From positions 1 through 6,509 of the forward strand of contig JAICHS010000132.1 of the NCBI GenBank assembly GCA_025924775.1: a DNA stretch of 6,509 nt, written 5' to 3'. Below are positions 1 to 5,659 of the stretch, piece by piece (positions within the stretch are counted from its first letter, which is position 1; every line of letters begins with the position of its first letter). The notes under the pieces were generated by a model. The model was not told where the DNA came from and ran no database searches. It worked only from the letters and a program-made list of their open reading frames with translations. This DNA is from Rhodanobacteraceae bacterium (lineage in GTDB: Bacteria > Pseudomonadota > Gammaproteobacteria > Xanthomonadales > Rhodanobacteraceae). The position numbers and the translations under genes were made by a program.

Positions 1-1
1 C

Positions 2-1471
2 CCAACCGCGCCGCAGGATGACCATGAACGCAAGCGCATTGCCGAGCTGCGTCCGGCGACGTGGGCCAATCCGGACCCGGAAGGGCGCTATACGCTGGTG
101 GTCATTGGCGCCGGATTCGCGGGGCTTGCCGCCGCCGAACTGGCGGCCGCGCGCGGCATCAAGGTCGCCCTGGTCGAACGCGACTTCCTGGGCGGGACCT
201 GCGTCAACACGGGTTGCGTGCCGTCGAAGGCGATCATCCGCACTTCCCGGCTGTACGCCGAGATGCGCGACGCCGACCGCTACGGGGCAAAGGTGCCCGC
301 CGGCATCCAGGTGGATTTCGCGGCCACGATGGAGCGCGTGCGCCGCATCCGCGCCCATCTCGGCCAGTCCAGTTCCGTTCGGCACCTGGCCGCAGCAGGC
401 ATCGACATCTTCTTCGGCGATGCGCGCTTCACAGGCCCCGATAGCCTCGCCGTGGACGGAAGCACGCTGCGGTTTGACAGGGCCCTTATCGCGACCGGTG
501 CGCGACCGAGTGCGCCGCCTATTCCCGGTCTTGCCGAAGCCGGTTATGTGACCAACGAGAACGTATTCGAGCTCACCCACCTGCCGCGTCGGCTGCTGGT
601 GATCGGTGGCGGGCCAATCGGCTGCGAGCAGGCGCAGGCATTTTGTCGGCTGGGTGCGCATACCACCATCGTGCAGATCAAGCCGTTATTCCTGGAAAGG
701 GAAGAACGCGACGCCGCGCAGCTCCTGTCGACAGCCCTCGCGCGCGATGGCGCGGTGGTGCGCCTGAACACGCGGGTCCTCGACGTCCGCATGGTGAACG
801 GCGAAAAGCTGGTCGATCTCGTGAGCGATGACTACCACAACACCATCGCCGTCGATGCGATCCTGGCGGGAGTCGGCAGGCTCCCCAACGTCGAAGGCCT
901 GGGCCTGAAATCGGCCGGTGTCGACTACGACCGCAAGCACGGAATCCGCGTGGATGATTTCCTGCGCACCAGCAATCGACGCATCCATGCGGCCGGCGAC
1001 GTTTGCCTCGAGAACAAATATGGCCACACCGCGATCACGTCGGCCCAGATGGCGGTGCGCAATGCGCTGTTTCACGGCCGCGAACGCTGGAGCAAGTTGA
1101 TCATCCCCTGGTGCACCTTCACCGACCCCGAGATTGCCCACGTCGGACTCTACGTTCGCGAGGCGAACCGGCAGGGCATCCCGGTGAAGACGTTCACGGT
1201 GCTCATGCACGAGGTCGATCGTGCAGTCACCGACAGCGAGGAAGCAGGATTCGTCAAGATCCACGTCCGTGAAGGCAGCGATCGAATCCTTGGTGCCACC
1301 ATCGTGGCTCGCCATGCCGGCGACATGATCAACGAAATCACGTTGGCCATGGTCGCAAACATCGGCCTCAGCAAACTCGCCAAGGTAGTGCACACCTACG
1401 ACACGCAGGCAGAGGCCATCCAGAAGGCGGCCCAGGCGTGCAGTCTCGCGTGCGCATCCGTTGCATCCTGA
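2..1471 (+). CDS. Mercuric-reductase-like FAD-dependent pyridine nucleotide-disulfide oxidoreductase, 5'-partial
   Basis: Cytoplasmic flavoenzyme of the class I disulfide oxidoreductase family (lipoamide dehydrogenase, glutathione reductase, MerA), moving electrons from NAD(P)H through FAD to a redox-active disulfide; substrate unknown. Seen in order: FAD-binding GAGFAG (nt 107-124), redox motif CVNTGC (Cys codons 200-202 and 215-217), NAD(P)-binding GGGPIGCE (605-628), second FAD motif AAGDV (about 989-1003), and a C-terminal dimerisation domain ending VHTYDTQAEA. The reading frame is open leftwards to the window edge, and those 32 codons (including RPATWANPDPEGRYTL) match the lead-in of this subfamily. 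A GTG at 98 is therefore internal and the true start is upstream. At the position of the catalytic His in glutathione reductase there is Tyr (HTYDT), as in MerA-like members. The C-terminus is short and ends in a CxxxC tail, without MerA's vicinal Cys pair. True mercury reduction is unsupported; no mer genes adjoin it. Confidence 0.9.
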   Translation, partial: PTAPQDDHERKRIAELRPATWANPDPEGRYTLVVIGAGFAGLAAAELAAARGIKVALVERDFLGGTCVNTGCVPSKAIIRTSRLYAEMRDADRYGAKVPAGIQVDFAATMERVRRIRAHLGQSSSVRHLAAAGIDIFFGDARFTGPDSLAVDGSTLRFDRALIATGARPSAPPIPGLAEAGYVTNENVFELTHLPRRLLVIGGGPIGCEQAQAFCRLGAHTTIVQIKPLFLEREERDAAQLLSTALARDGAVVRLNTRVLDVRMVNGEKLVDLVSDDYHNTIAVDAILAGVGRLPNVEGLGLKSAGVDYDRKHGIRVDDFLRTSNRRIHAAGDVCLENKYGHTAITSAQMAVRNALFHGRERWSKLIIPWCTFTDPEIAHVGLYVREANRQGIPVKTFTVLMHEVDRAVTDSEEAGFVKIHVREGSDRILGATIVARHAGDMINEITLAMVANIGLSKLAKVVHTYDTQAEAIQKAAQACSLACASVAS

Positions 1472-1603
1472 GGGCTGTGCTCAGAAGCCAGCACCCGCGG
1501 CCCGGGCAAACGGTCGCCTTGGTGGTCGACGGCGCAAAGGCCCCTCCGAAAAATTGATGCGCATTTCGCCGTTTCGCGAAGTATCGCTTTGAACGCGCCA
1601 AAT

Positions 1604-1618
1604 CGACCCAAAGCGGAC
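1604..1618 (+). repeat. Copy A of a short intergenic motif
   Basis: The 15-mer CGACCCAAAGCGGAC lies between the two convergent genes. It matches 13 of 15 bases of the copy at 4513-4527 and 12 of 15 of the copy at 2210-2224. Its last 12 bases plus one more (1607-1619) recur exactly, inverted, at 2234-2246. One 13-bp match in a window this size could be chance; the grouping rests on all variants lying in non-coding DNA. Confidence 0.4.
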
Positions 1619-1632
1619 GCTCGAATGAACCC

Positions 1633-2088
1633 TTACTTCCCCTTGCAGGGGACCACATTGTCCTGTGCCGCGACGACCTGCCATTTGCCGTCCCGCTTTA
1701 TCCAAGTGTCGGTCCAGACTTGGCAGCGGGGCGCTTCCTTGCCATTCCCGCTCTTCACGATCCGGCTTTCGCCGCCATAGAGGATGGCGACGTTGTCGGT
1801 CACGAAATGGACCTTCACGGAGCCGAGTTTGCAGTCCCGATCGTGGCCCCGCTGGATCGCAGCCACGCGGCCGTAACGTGCGCCGTTCGTGCCGGTGCCC
1901 TGGAAGTCGTCGGCAACATAGGCGGCCATTTCGGGTTTCGGGCCGCATTGCAACGCGGCCCATGTCGCTTCCGCCGCCACAAGCCTCATCACAGCCGGAT
2001 CGTCGTTGGCCCCCCAATGGCTTGTCCCGGCGCAAGCAGCCCCAGCGGTGAAGAGTAAGGCCAGGATCATTAGTGTGCGGATGGCCAT
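1633..2088 (-). CDS. Secreted NTF2/SnoaL-like (DUF4440-type) small protein
   Basis: A 151-residue protein, probably periplasmic. Residues 1-20 are a signal peptide: short Arg-containing n-region, hydrophobic core LMILALLF, and an AxA-type cleavage site (ACA before GTSHW). The Cys at residue 19 is not in a good lipobox, so signal peptidase I is more likely than lipoprotein processing. The mature part has the length and ending of an NTF2-like cone fold: acidic helix, AAYVADDFQGTG, an ILYGGESRI strand, then the typical DTWIKRDGKWQVVAAQ. Cys residues 48, 86, 122 and 148 could form two disulfides after export. The start is set by AAAGGAG at 2101-2095 (minus strand), six bases before ATG. Such folds serve as enzymes or ligand binders, and nothing here identifies a substrate. 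It converges with the oxidoreductase across 161 bases. An AT-rich patch near 2121-2130 could hold its promoter, but no clear -35/-10 pair is seen. Confidence 0.8.
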   Translation of the reverse strand: MAIRTLMILALLFTAGAACAGTSHWGANDDPAVMRLVAAEATWAALQCGPKPEMAAYVADDFQGTGTNGARYGRVAAIQRGHDRDCKLGSVKVHFVTDNVAILYGGESRIVKSGNGKEAPRCQVWTDTWIKRDGKWQVVAAQDNVVPCKGK

Positions 2089-2101
2089 GCGAAGCTCCTT
2101 T

Positions 2102-2518
2102 GTTCCGGTAACGGGGACGAAGTAATAATTGCGCGGATTAGAGCTTGCCTTAGCGGACGACCGTCAGCTCCTGGCCGAAACCGGCAGTGCGTCGGTGTAC
2201 GACTCCAAGCGACCCGAAGTTGACCCTCGTGGCCGTCCGCTTTGGGGGGTCATTGGAGTTGCCAACGCTTGAACCCTCAGTCGGTCGCTATCCGTTTCTG
2301 GATCACGGCATTTTGAACGTTTTCCGGAGTACCGGCGGGCAGTGCGATGGGTCATCAAAATAGCAGTTCGGGTGAGCACGAAGCGTGGAGATACGCCACT
2401 GATCTTGCGTGAGTTCGCACGGTCGGCCGGGCAGCGACCTTGAATGGATGGTTGGTCGTTGACGCCATGACCCGCTACTTGCCGCGGCCAGCCGGACAGC
2501 TTGCAGCGGACCAGCCAT
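2102..2518. other. Intergenic region without a supported gene
   Basis: This stretch separates the divergently oriented NTF2-like and uup genes, so it should carry a promoter for each. The left part (about 2150-2260) holds motif copies and inverted repeats listed separately. From about 2260 to 2500 I see no convincing coding sequence, tRNA, riboswitch or terminator. A TTGACG at 2459-2464 resembles a -35 box but has no -10 at proper spacing. Short open frames here lack ribosome binding sites and recognisable protein content. Confidence 0.6.
2152..2259. repeat. Nested inverted repeats with two motif copies
   Basis: Three structures overlap. ACTCCAA-gc-GACCC (2202-2215) pairs with GGGTC-a-TTGGAGT (2247-2259): a 12-bp interrupted stem around a 31-base loop. 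AGCGGAC (2152-2158) is inverted as GTCCGCT (2235-2241). Motif copy B (CGACCCGAAGTTGAC, 2210-2224) and inverted copy D (2234-2246, reverse complement CCCAAAGCGGACG) lie inside. No run of T follows, so an intrinsic terminator is unlikely. A degenerate dispersed intergenic repeat is the simplest reading; a structured leader for the minus-strand gene is an alternative. Confidence 0.45.
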
Positions 2519-2524
2519 TACAAT
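2519..2524 (+). promoter_or_regulatory. Candidate -10 box for uup (possible leaderless start)
   Basis: TACAAT matches five of six bases of the sigma-70 -10 consensus. It ends six bases before the uup ATG at 2531, so initiation about seven bases downstream would fall on or beside the A of ATG. No Shine-Dalgarno precedes the ATG. No good -35 is present at 16-18 bp; the nearest resemblance, CGGACA at 2493-2498, is 20 bp away. Confidence 0.4.
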
Positions 2525-2530
2525 GAGCGG

Positions 2531-4393
2531 ATGTCTCTTGTCCAATTGCAACGCGTCGACTTCAGTATCGGCGGCCCACTCCTGCTCGAGCGTGTCGATT
2601 TATCCATCGAAGCGAACGAACGGGTATGTATCGTCGGGCGTAACGGCGAAGGCAAATCCACCCTCATAAAGCTGATCAGCGGCGAGCTGCGTGCCGACGA
2701 CGGCGAGGTACGTGTGCAAAGCGGGATTGTCATCGCGCGCCTTGCGCAGGAGGTGCCGCAAGACACCGCTGGCAGCGTGTTTGACTTGGTGGCGGAAGGG
2801 TTGGGCGACCTCGGCCGCTTGCTCGCGCGCTACCAACACTTGCTGGCCATCGGCGATCTCGACGCGCTGGGCCATGCCCAGGCGAAGATCGAAGCGCGGC
2901 ACGGCTGGGATCTGAATCGCCGCGTTGACGAAGTCCTGACCAAGCTGAGACTGCCTGGCGATATGGATTTTTCCGCGCTGTCCGGTGGCATGAAGCGGCG
3001 CGTGTTGCTGGCGCAAGCGCTGGTGCGCAAACCGGACATTTTGCTGCTGGACGAACCCACCAACCATCTGGATATCGAGGCCATCAGTTGGCTGGAAGGC
3101 TTCCTCAAGCAGTTTGCTGGCAGCATCGTCTTCATCACGCATGACCGCACCTTTCTACGCGCCCTGGCCACGCGCATTGTCGAAATCGATCGCGGCGCGG
3201 TGACCGACTGGCCTAGCGACTACGACAACTATCTGCGTCGGCGCGAGGAACGTCTGCACGCGGAAAGTCAGGCCAACGCGCTGTTCGACAAGAAGCTGGC
3301 CCAGGAAGAGGTATGGATTCGCAAGGGCATCAAGGCGCGGCGCACGCGCAACGAGGGTCGGGTGCGCGCATTGCAGGCGCTGCGCAACGAGCGCTCGAAA
3401 CGACGCGACCTTGCCGGCAATGTGAAGATGGTGCTGGGGCACACGCACGCTTCAGGCAAGAAGGTAATTGACCTCAAGCACGTTACCCACGGCTTCGGCG
3501 GCCACGTGCTGATCGACGACCTGAGCACCACGGTGATGCGCGGCGACCGCATCGGCATCATTGGCCCGAATGGCGCCGGGAAAAGCACCCTGCTGAAAAT
3601 CATGCTGGGTGAGTTGATTCCGCAACGCGGTACGGTCCAGCTCGGCACCGGCACGCAGATCGCGTATTTCGACCAGCACCGCCTGCAGCTGGACAACTCA
3701 CTCAATGCAATCGACAACGTCGCCGGCGGTCTTGAGTTCATTGAGCTGAACGGCCAGCTGAAGCACATCATCGGCTACCTGCAGGATTTCCTGTTCTCGC
3801 CGGAACGCGCGCGTGCGCCCATCACCCGTCTGTCGGGCGGCGAGCGCAATCGCTTGCTGTTGGCCAAATTGTTCGCGCAACCGTCCAACCTGTTAGTGAT
3901 GGACGAACCGACGAACGATCTCGATGTGGAAACACTGGAGCTTCTGGAAGAGTTGTTGCTTGATTACAAAGGCACCTTGCTGTTGGTTTCACACGACCGT
4001 GCGTTCCTCGACAACGTGGTTTCCAGCACGCTGGTGTTGGAAGGTCACGGCCGGATCGGCGAATACGTAGGCGGCTACACCGACTGGCTGCGCCAGCACC
4101 CGGCCGCCCAATGCGCCGCCGCGCCAAGTGCCAGCAAGCCCGTCGGCAAAGTCGATACCCCGCCGGTGGCGGCAAAACGCAAGCTCACCTTCAAGGACCA
4201 ACGTAGACTGGAGCAGCTTCCCAGGCGCATCGAACAACTGGAAAGCGAGATTGCCAACCAGGCGGCCGCGATGAACGAACCAGCATTTTTCCAACAAGAC
4301 AGCAGCGCGATCGTGCAAGCAAACAAATCGCTGGCCGCGCTGCAAGCCGAACTGGACACGGCCTACGCACACTGGACCGAACTGGACGGCTAG
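2531..4393 (+). CDS. uup: ABC-F family ATPase Uup
   Basis: A 620-residue soluble ATPase without membrane segments, close to the length of E. coli Uup (about 635). First cassette: Walker A GRNGEGKST (residues 36-44), signature LSGGM (150-154), Walker B LLLDEPTNHLD (171-181), switch His in ITHDR. A charged helical linker (about 231-300) with EEVWIRKGIKARRTRNEGR is the ABC-F inter-domain segment that contacts tRNA/rRNA in this class. Second cassette: GPNGAGKST (345-353), LSGGE (434-438), LLVMDEPTNDLD (454-465), SHDR (487-490). A Pro/Ala/Lys linker leads to the Uup-type coiled-coil domain (about 549-620) beginning KRKLTFKDQRRLEQLP, which separates Uup from EttA, YbiT and YheS. All catalytic residues are intact. 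In E. coli, Uup is linked to ribosome function and to DNA branched intermediates and transposon excision. An upstream TTG at 2501 is in frame, but family alignment begins at MSLVQLQRV (ATG 2531). It stands alone in its orientation block. Confidence 0.95.
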   Translation: MSLVQLQRVDFSIGGPLLLERVDLSIEANERVCIVGRNGEGKSTLIKLISGELRADDGEVRVQSGIVIARLAQEVPQDTAGSVFDLVAEGLGDLGRLLARYQHLLAIGDLDALGHAQAKIEARHGWDLNRRVDEVLTKLRLPGDMDFSALSGGMKRRVLLAQALVRKPDILLLDEPTNHLDIEAISWLEGFLKQFAGSIVFITHDRTFLRALATRIVEIDRGAVTDWPSDYDNYLRRREERLHAESQANALFDKKLAQEEVWIRKGIKARRTRNEGRVRALQALRNERSKRRDLAGNVKMVLGHTHASGKKVIDLKHVTHGFGGHVLIDDLSTTVMRGDRIGIIGPNGAGKSTLLKIMLGELIPQRGTVQLGTGTQIAYFDQHRLQLDNSLNAIDNVAGGLEFIELNGQLKHIIGYLQDFLFSPERARAPITRLSGGERNRLLLAKLFAQPSNLLVMDEPTNDLDVETLELLEELLLDYKGTLLLVSHDRAFLDNVVSSTLVLEGHGRIGEYVGGYTDWLRQHPAAQCAAAPSASKPVGKVDTPPVAAKRKLTFKDQRRLEQLPRRIEQLESEIANQAAAMNEPAFFQQDSSAIVQANKSLAALQAELDTAYAHWTELDG

Positions 4394-4731
4394 GCGTTCG
4401 CCGCCATCATGCAACCAGCGGTGGCTGGCTACACAACCCGGCTGCATCGCCAGCGTTCAACGCGGGCGCTTTAGGCAACGCAGGGTTGATGGCCTGGATT
4501 CCCGGCGGTTCACGACCCGAAGCGGCCCTTGGCAACCGGCAGCTTTCGGCAGGCGGGGCACCGAAGGGCCGCTGCAGTCTCGCCTCGGTGACGCGTGGCC
4601 CGGAAACAAGGCGCAACGTCGTGGCGCCGTGACATTTCGTCTATTCGCGAATCCGTCTCCGACCGAAACCCCGGCCATTCCAACTGAGCTGGTCCAAGAA
4701 TTTGTGCTTGCACCGCGTTGGGGCGGGTGTA
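4394..4731. other. Intergenic region without a supported gene
   Basis: This is the gap after uup. A small hairpin, CCAGC-GGTG-GCTGG (4415-4428), follows the stop codon but has no T-run, so it is a poor intrinsic terminator. The motif copy with its 10-bp inverted repeat sits at 4513-4573. TTGCAC (4708-4713) and TAAAGT (4730-4735), 16 bp apart, are a weak promoter candidate; the latter overlaps the CRP-like operator. Minus-strand open frames here have no recognisable protein features. Confidence 0.55.
4513..4573. repeat. Motif copy C with a 10-bp inverted repeat
   Basis: CGACCCGAAGCGGCC (4513-4527) matches 13 of 15 bases of copy A at 1604-1618. It overlaps the left arm AGCGGCCCTT (4521-4530) of a perfect 10-bp inverted repeat whose right arm AAGGGCCGCT is at 4564-4573, with a 33-base loop. 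The loop is GC-rich and no T-tract follows, so this looks more like a palindromic intergenic element than an intrinsic terminator. The geometry (motif, stem, loop of about 31-33 bases) resembles that at 2202-2259. Confidence 0.5.
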
Positions 4732-4753
4732 AAGTGTGACGTGGTTCACATTT
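4732..4753. promoter_or_regulatory. CRP/Clp-type operator
   Basis: TGTGA (4735-4739), a six-base spacer, then TCACA (4746-4750) form exact half-sites of the CRP family. The flanks AA (4732-4733) and TTT (4751-4753) also fit, giving 17 of 22 bases of the E. coli CRP consensus, with all ten core bases correct. A perfect ten-base core is expected about 0.006 times in 6.5 kb at random. The site lies 58-79 bases upstream of the sulfotransferase GTG and overlaps a weak TAAAGT -10-like hexamer, so it could repress that promoter or activate one further downstream. I see no clear -10 at the class I or II distance. In Xanthomonadales the cognate regulator would be Clp. Confidence 0.6.
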
Positions 4754-4797
4754 CTAGGTGTGCTGGCCGGGAAGGACTCCAGCGTTCGTGGTGCCCG

Positions 4798-4804
4798 AAG
4801 GGGG
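4798..4804 (+). promoter_or_regulatory. Ribosome binding site fixing the sulfotransferase start at GTG 4811
   Basis: AAGGGGG is centred about nine bases before GTG 4811, with six bases between. The alternative in-frame GTG at 4736 lies inside the CRP-like operator, has no such site, and would add 25 residues not typical of the family. Confidence 0.6.
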
Positions 4805-4810
4805 TCCTCT

Positions 4811-5611
4811 GTGCTTGCTCGTATTCATTTCATCTCGGGCTTGCCACGCTCGGGATCCACGCTACTGGCCGCGTTGCTGCGCCAGAATCCGCGCTTCCAT
4901 GCGGACATGTCGGGGCCGATGGCCGGCCTGTTCGGCGCGCTGCTGGGCGAGATGAGCCAGCGCAACGAGTTTGCGGTCTTCATCGACGACGCGAAGCGCC
5001 GGCGCATCCTGCACGCGTTGTTCGACCAGTTCTACGCCGACTGCGAAGCCGAAGTGGTCTTCGACACCAACCGCGCCTGGTGCGCGCGGATGCCGGCCAT
5101 TGCGGAACTTTTCCCCGACGCCAAAGTGATCGCCTGCGTGCGGCACCTGCCGTGGGTCATCGACAGCATCGAGCGGCTGGTGCAGCGGAATGTCTTCAGC
5201 CCGTCATCCATCTTCAACTACACGCCTCATGTCAGTGAAGTGGCGGGTTTCGAGGGAATGGTCGGCTTCGGCTTTGCCTACGACGCTCTGAAGCAGGCCT
5301 GTTTGCGCGCTCAGGCCGACCGCGTGCTGCTGGTGCAGTACGAAACGCTCACCACGCAGCCGGCCGCGGCCATGCAGGCGATCTACGCCTTCATAGGCCA
5401 GCCGTTATTCCGGCACGACTTCGAGCATGTCGAATACGACGTTGCCGCGTTCGACCAGCGCGTCGGCACGCCGGGCTTGCACAGCGTGCGCAGCAAGGTT
5501 CACGCGGAGCCGCGGAAAACCGTGCTGCCACCTGATCTATTCCAGCGCTTTGCCAACGACGCCTTCTGGCGCGATCCGAAGCGCATTCCCGAAGCGTTGC
5601 ACGTCGTCTGA
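4811..5611 (+). CDS. Sulfotransferase-family protein
   Basis: A 266-residue protein starting MLARIHFISGLPRSGSTLL. GLPRSGSTLL (residues 10-19) is the 5'-phosphosulfate-binding loop that grips PAPS. RHLPWVIDS (111-119) is the 3'-phosphate-binding motif with its conserved Arg and Ser. Together they identify a PAPS-dependent sulfotransferase, which moves a sulfuryl group to a hydroxyl or amine. The remainder (VFIDDAKRRRIL, FDTNRAWCARMP, VEYDVAAFDQRVGTPGLH, LPPDLFQRFANDAFWRDP) follows a recurrent proteobacterial subfamily of about 260-300 residues whose acceptor is unknown to me. There is no signal peptide or transmembrane helix, so it should be cytoplasmic, acting on small molecules, lipids or glycan precursors. 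The next gene starts 48 bases downstream with no terminator seen, so co-transcription is likely. A CRP/Clp-type site lies upstream. Confidence 0.85.
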   Translation: MLARIHFISGLPRSGSTLLAALLRQNPRFHADMSGPMAGLFGALLGEMSQRNEFAVFIDDAKRRRILHALFDQFYADCEAEVVFDTNRAWCARMPAIAELFPDAKVIACVRHLPWVIDSIERLVQRNVFSPSSIFNYTPHVSEVAGFEGMVGFGFAYDALKQACLRAQADRVLLVQYETLTTQPAAAMQAIYAFIGQPLFRHDFEHVEYDVAAFDQRVGTPGLHSVRSKVHAEPRKTVLPPDLFQRFANDAFWRDPKRIPEALHVV

Positions 5612-5645
5612 TTCAACCCGTCCACTCCTGAAGCTATGAAATCCC

Positions 5646-5652
5646 AAGAGGG
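5646..5652 (+). promoter_or_regulatory. Ribosome binding site fixing the ESPR protein start at ATG 5660
   Basis: AAGAGGG lies seven bases before ATG 5660, the start that yields the canonical ESPR beginning MNHIDRLVWN. The in-frame ATG at 5636 would add eight residues (MKSQEGIS) and has only weak purine content upstream. Confidence 0.6.
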
Positions 5653-5659
5653 CATTTCC

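Noticed and set aside
686..1393. 235-codon open frame on the minus strand inside the oxidoreductase
   Set aside because: It lies antisense to a gene with intact motifs, has no recognisable domains, and is a normal by-product of GC-rich coding DNA.
98..1471. GTG 98 as the start of the oxidoreductase
   Set aside because: The frame is open to the left edge and those codons encode the family's normal lead-in. Starting at 98 would also remove part of the first FAD-binding strand.
2..1471. Authentic mercuric reductase (merA) and a mercury-resistance locus
   Set aside because: There is no C-terminal vicinal Cys pair and no merR, merT or merP nearby. Related enzymes of this type are often misnamed mercuric reductase.
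1565..1580. Bidirectional terminator between the convergent genes (TTCGC/GCGAA)
   Set aside because: Five weak pairs with no T-tract on either side; not better than chance.
1481..2035. 184-codon minus-strand frame overlapping the NTF2-like gene
   Set aside because: It is a shifted frame of the same strand, Arg- and Gly-rich, without a ribosome binding site. The 1633-2088 frame has a signal peptide and a strong Shine-Dalgarno.
4415..4428. Intrinsic terminator after uup
   Set aside because: The stem has only five pairs and no T-run follows.
4736..4810. 25-residue N-terminal extension of the sulfotransferase from GTG 4736
   Set aside because: The extension overlaps the CRP-like site, has no ribosome binding site and is not family-like. 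GTG 4811 has AAGGGGG at good spacing.
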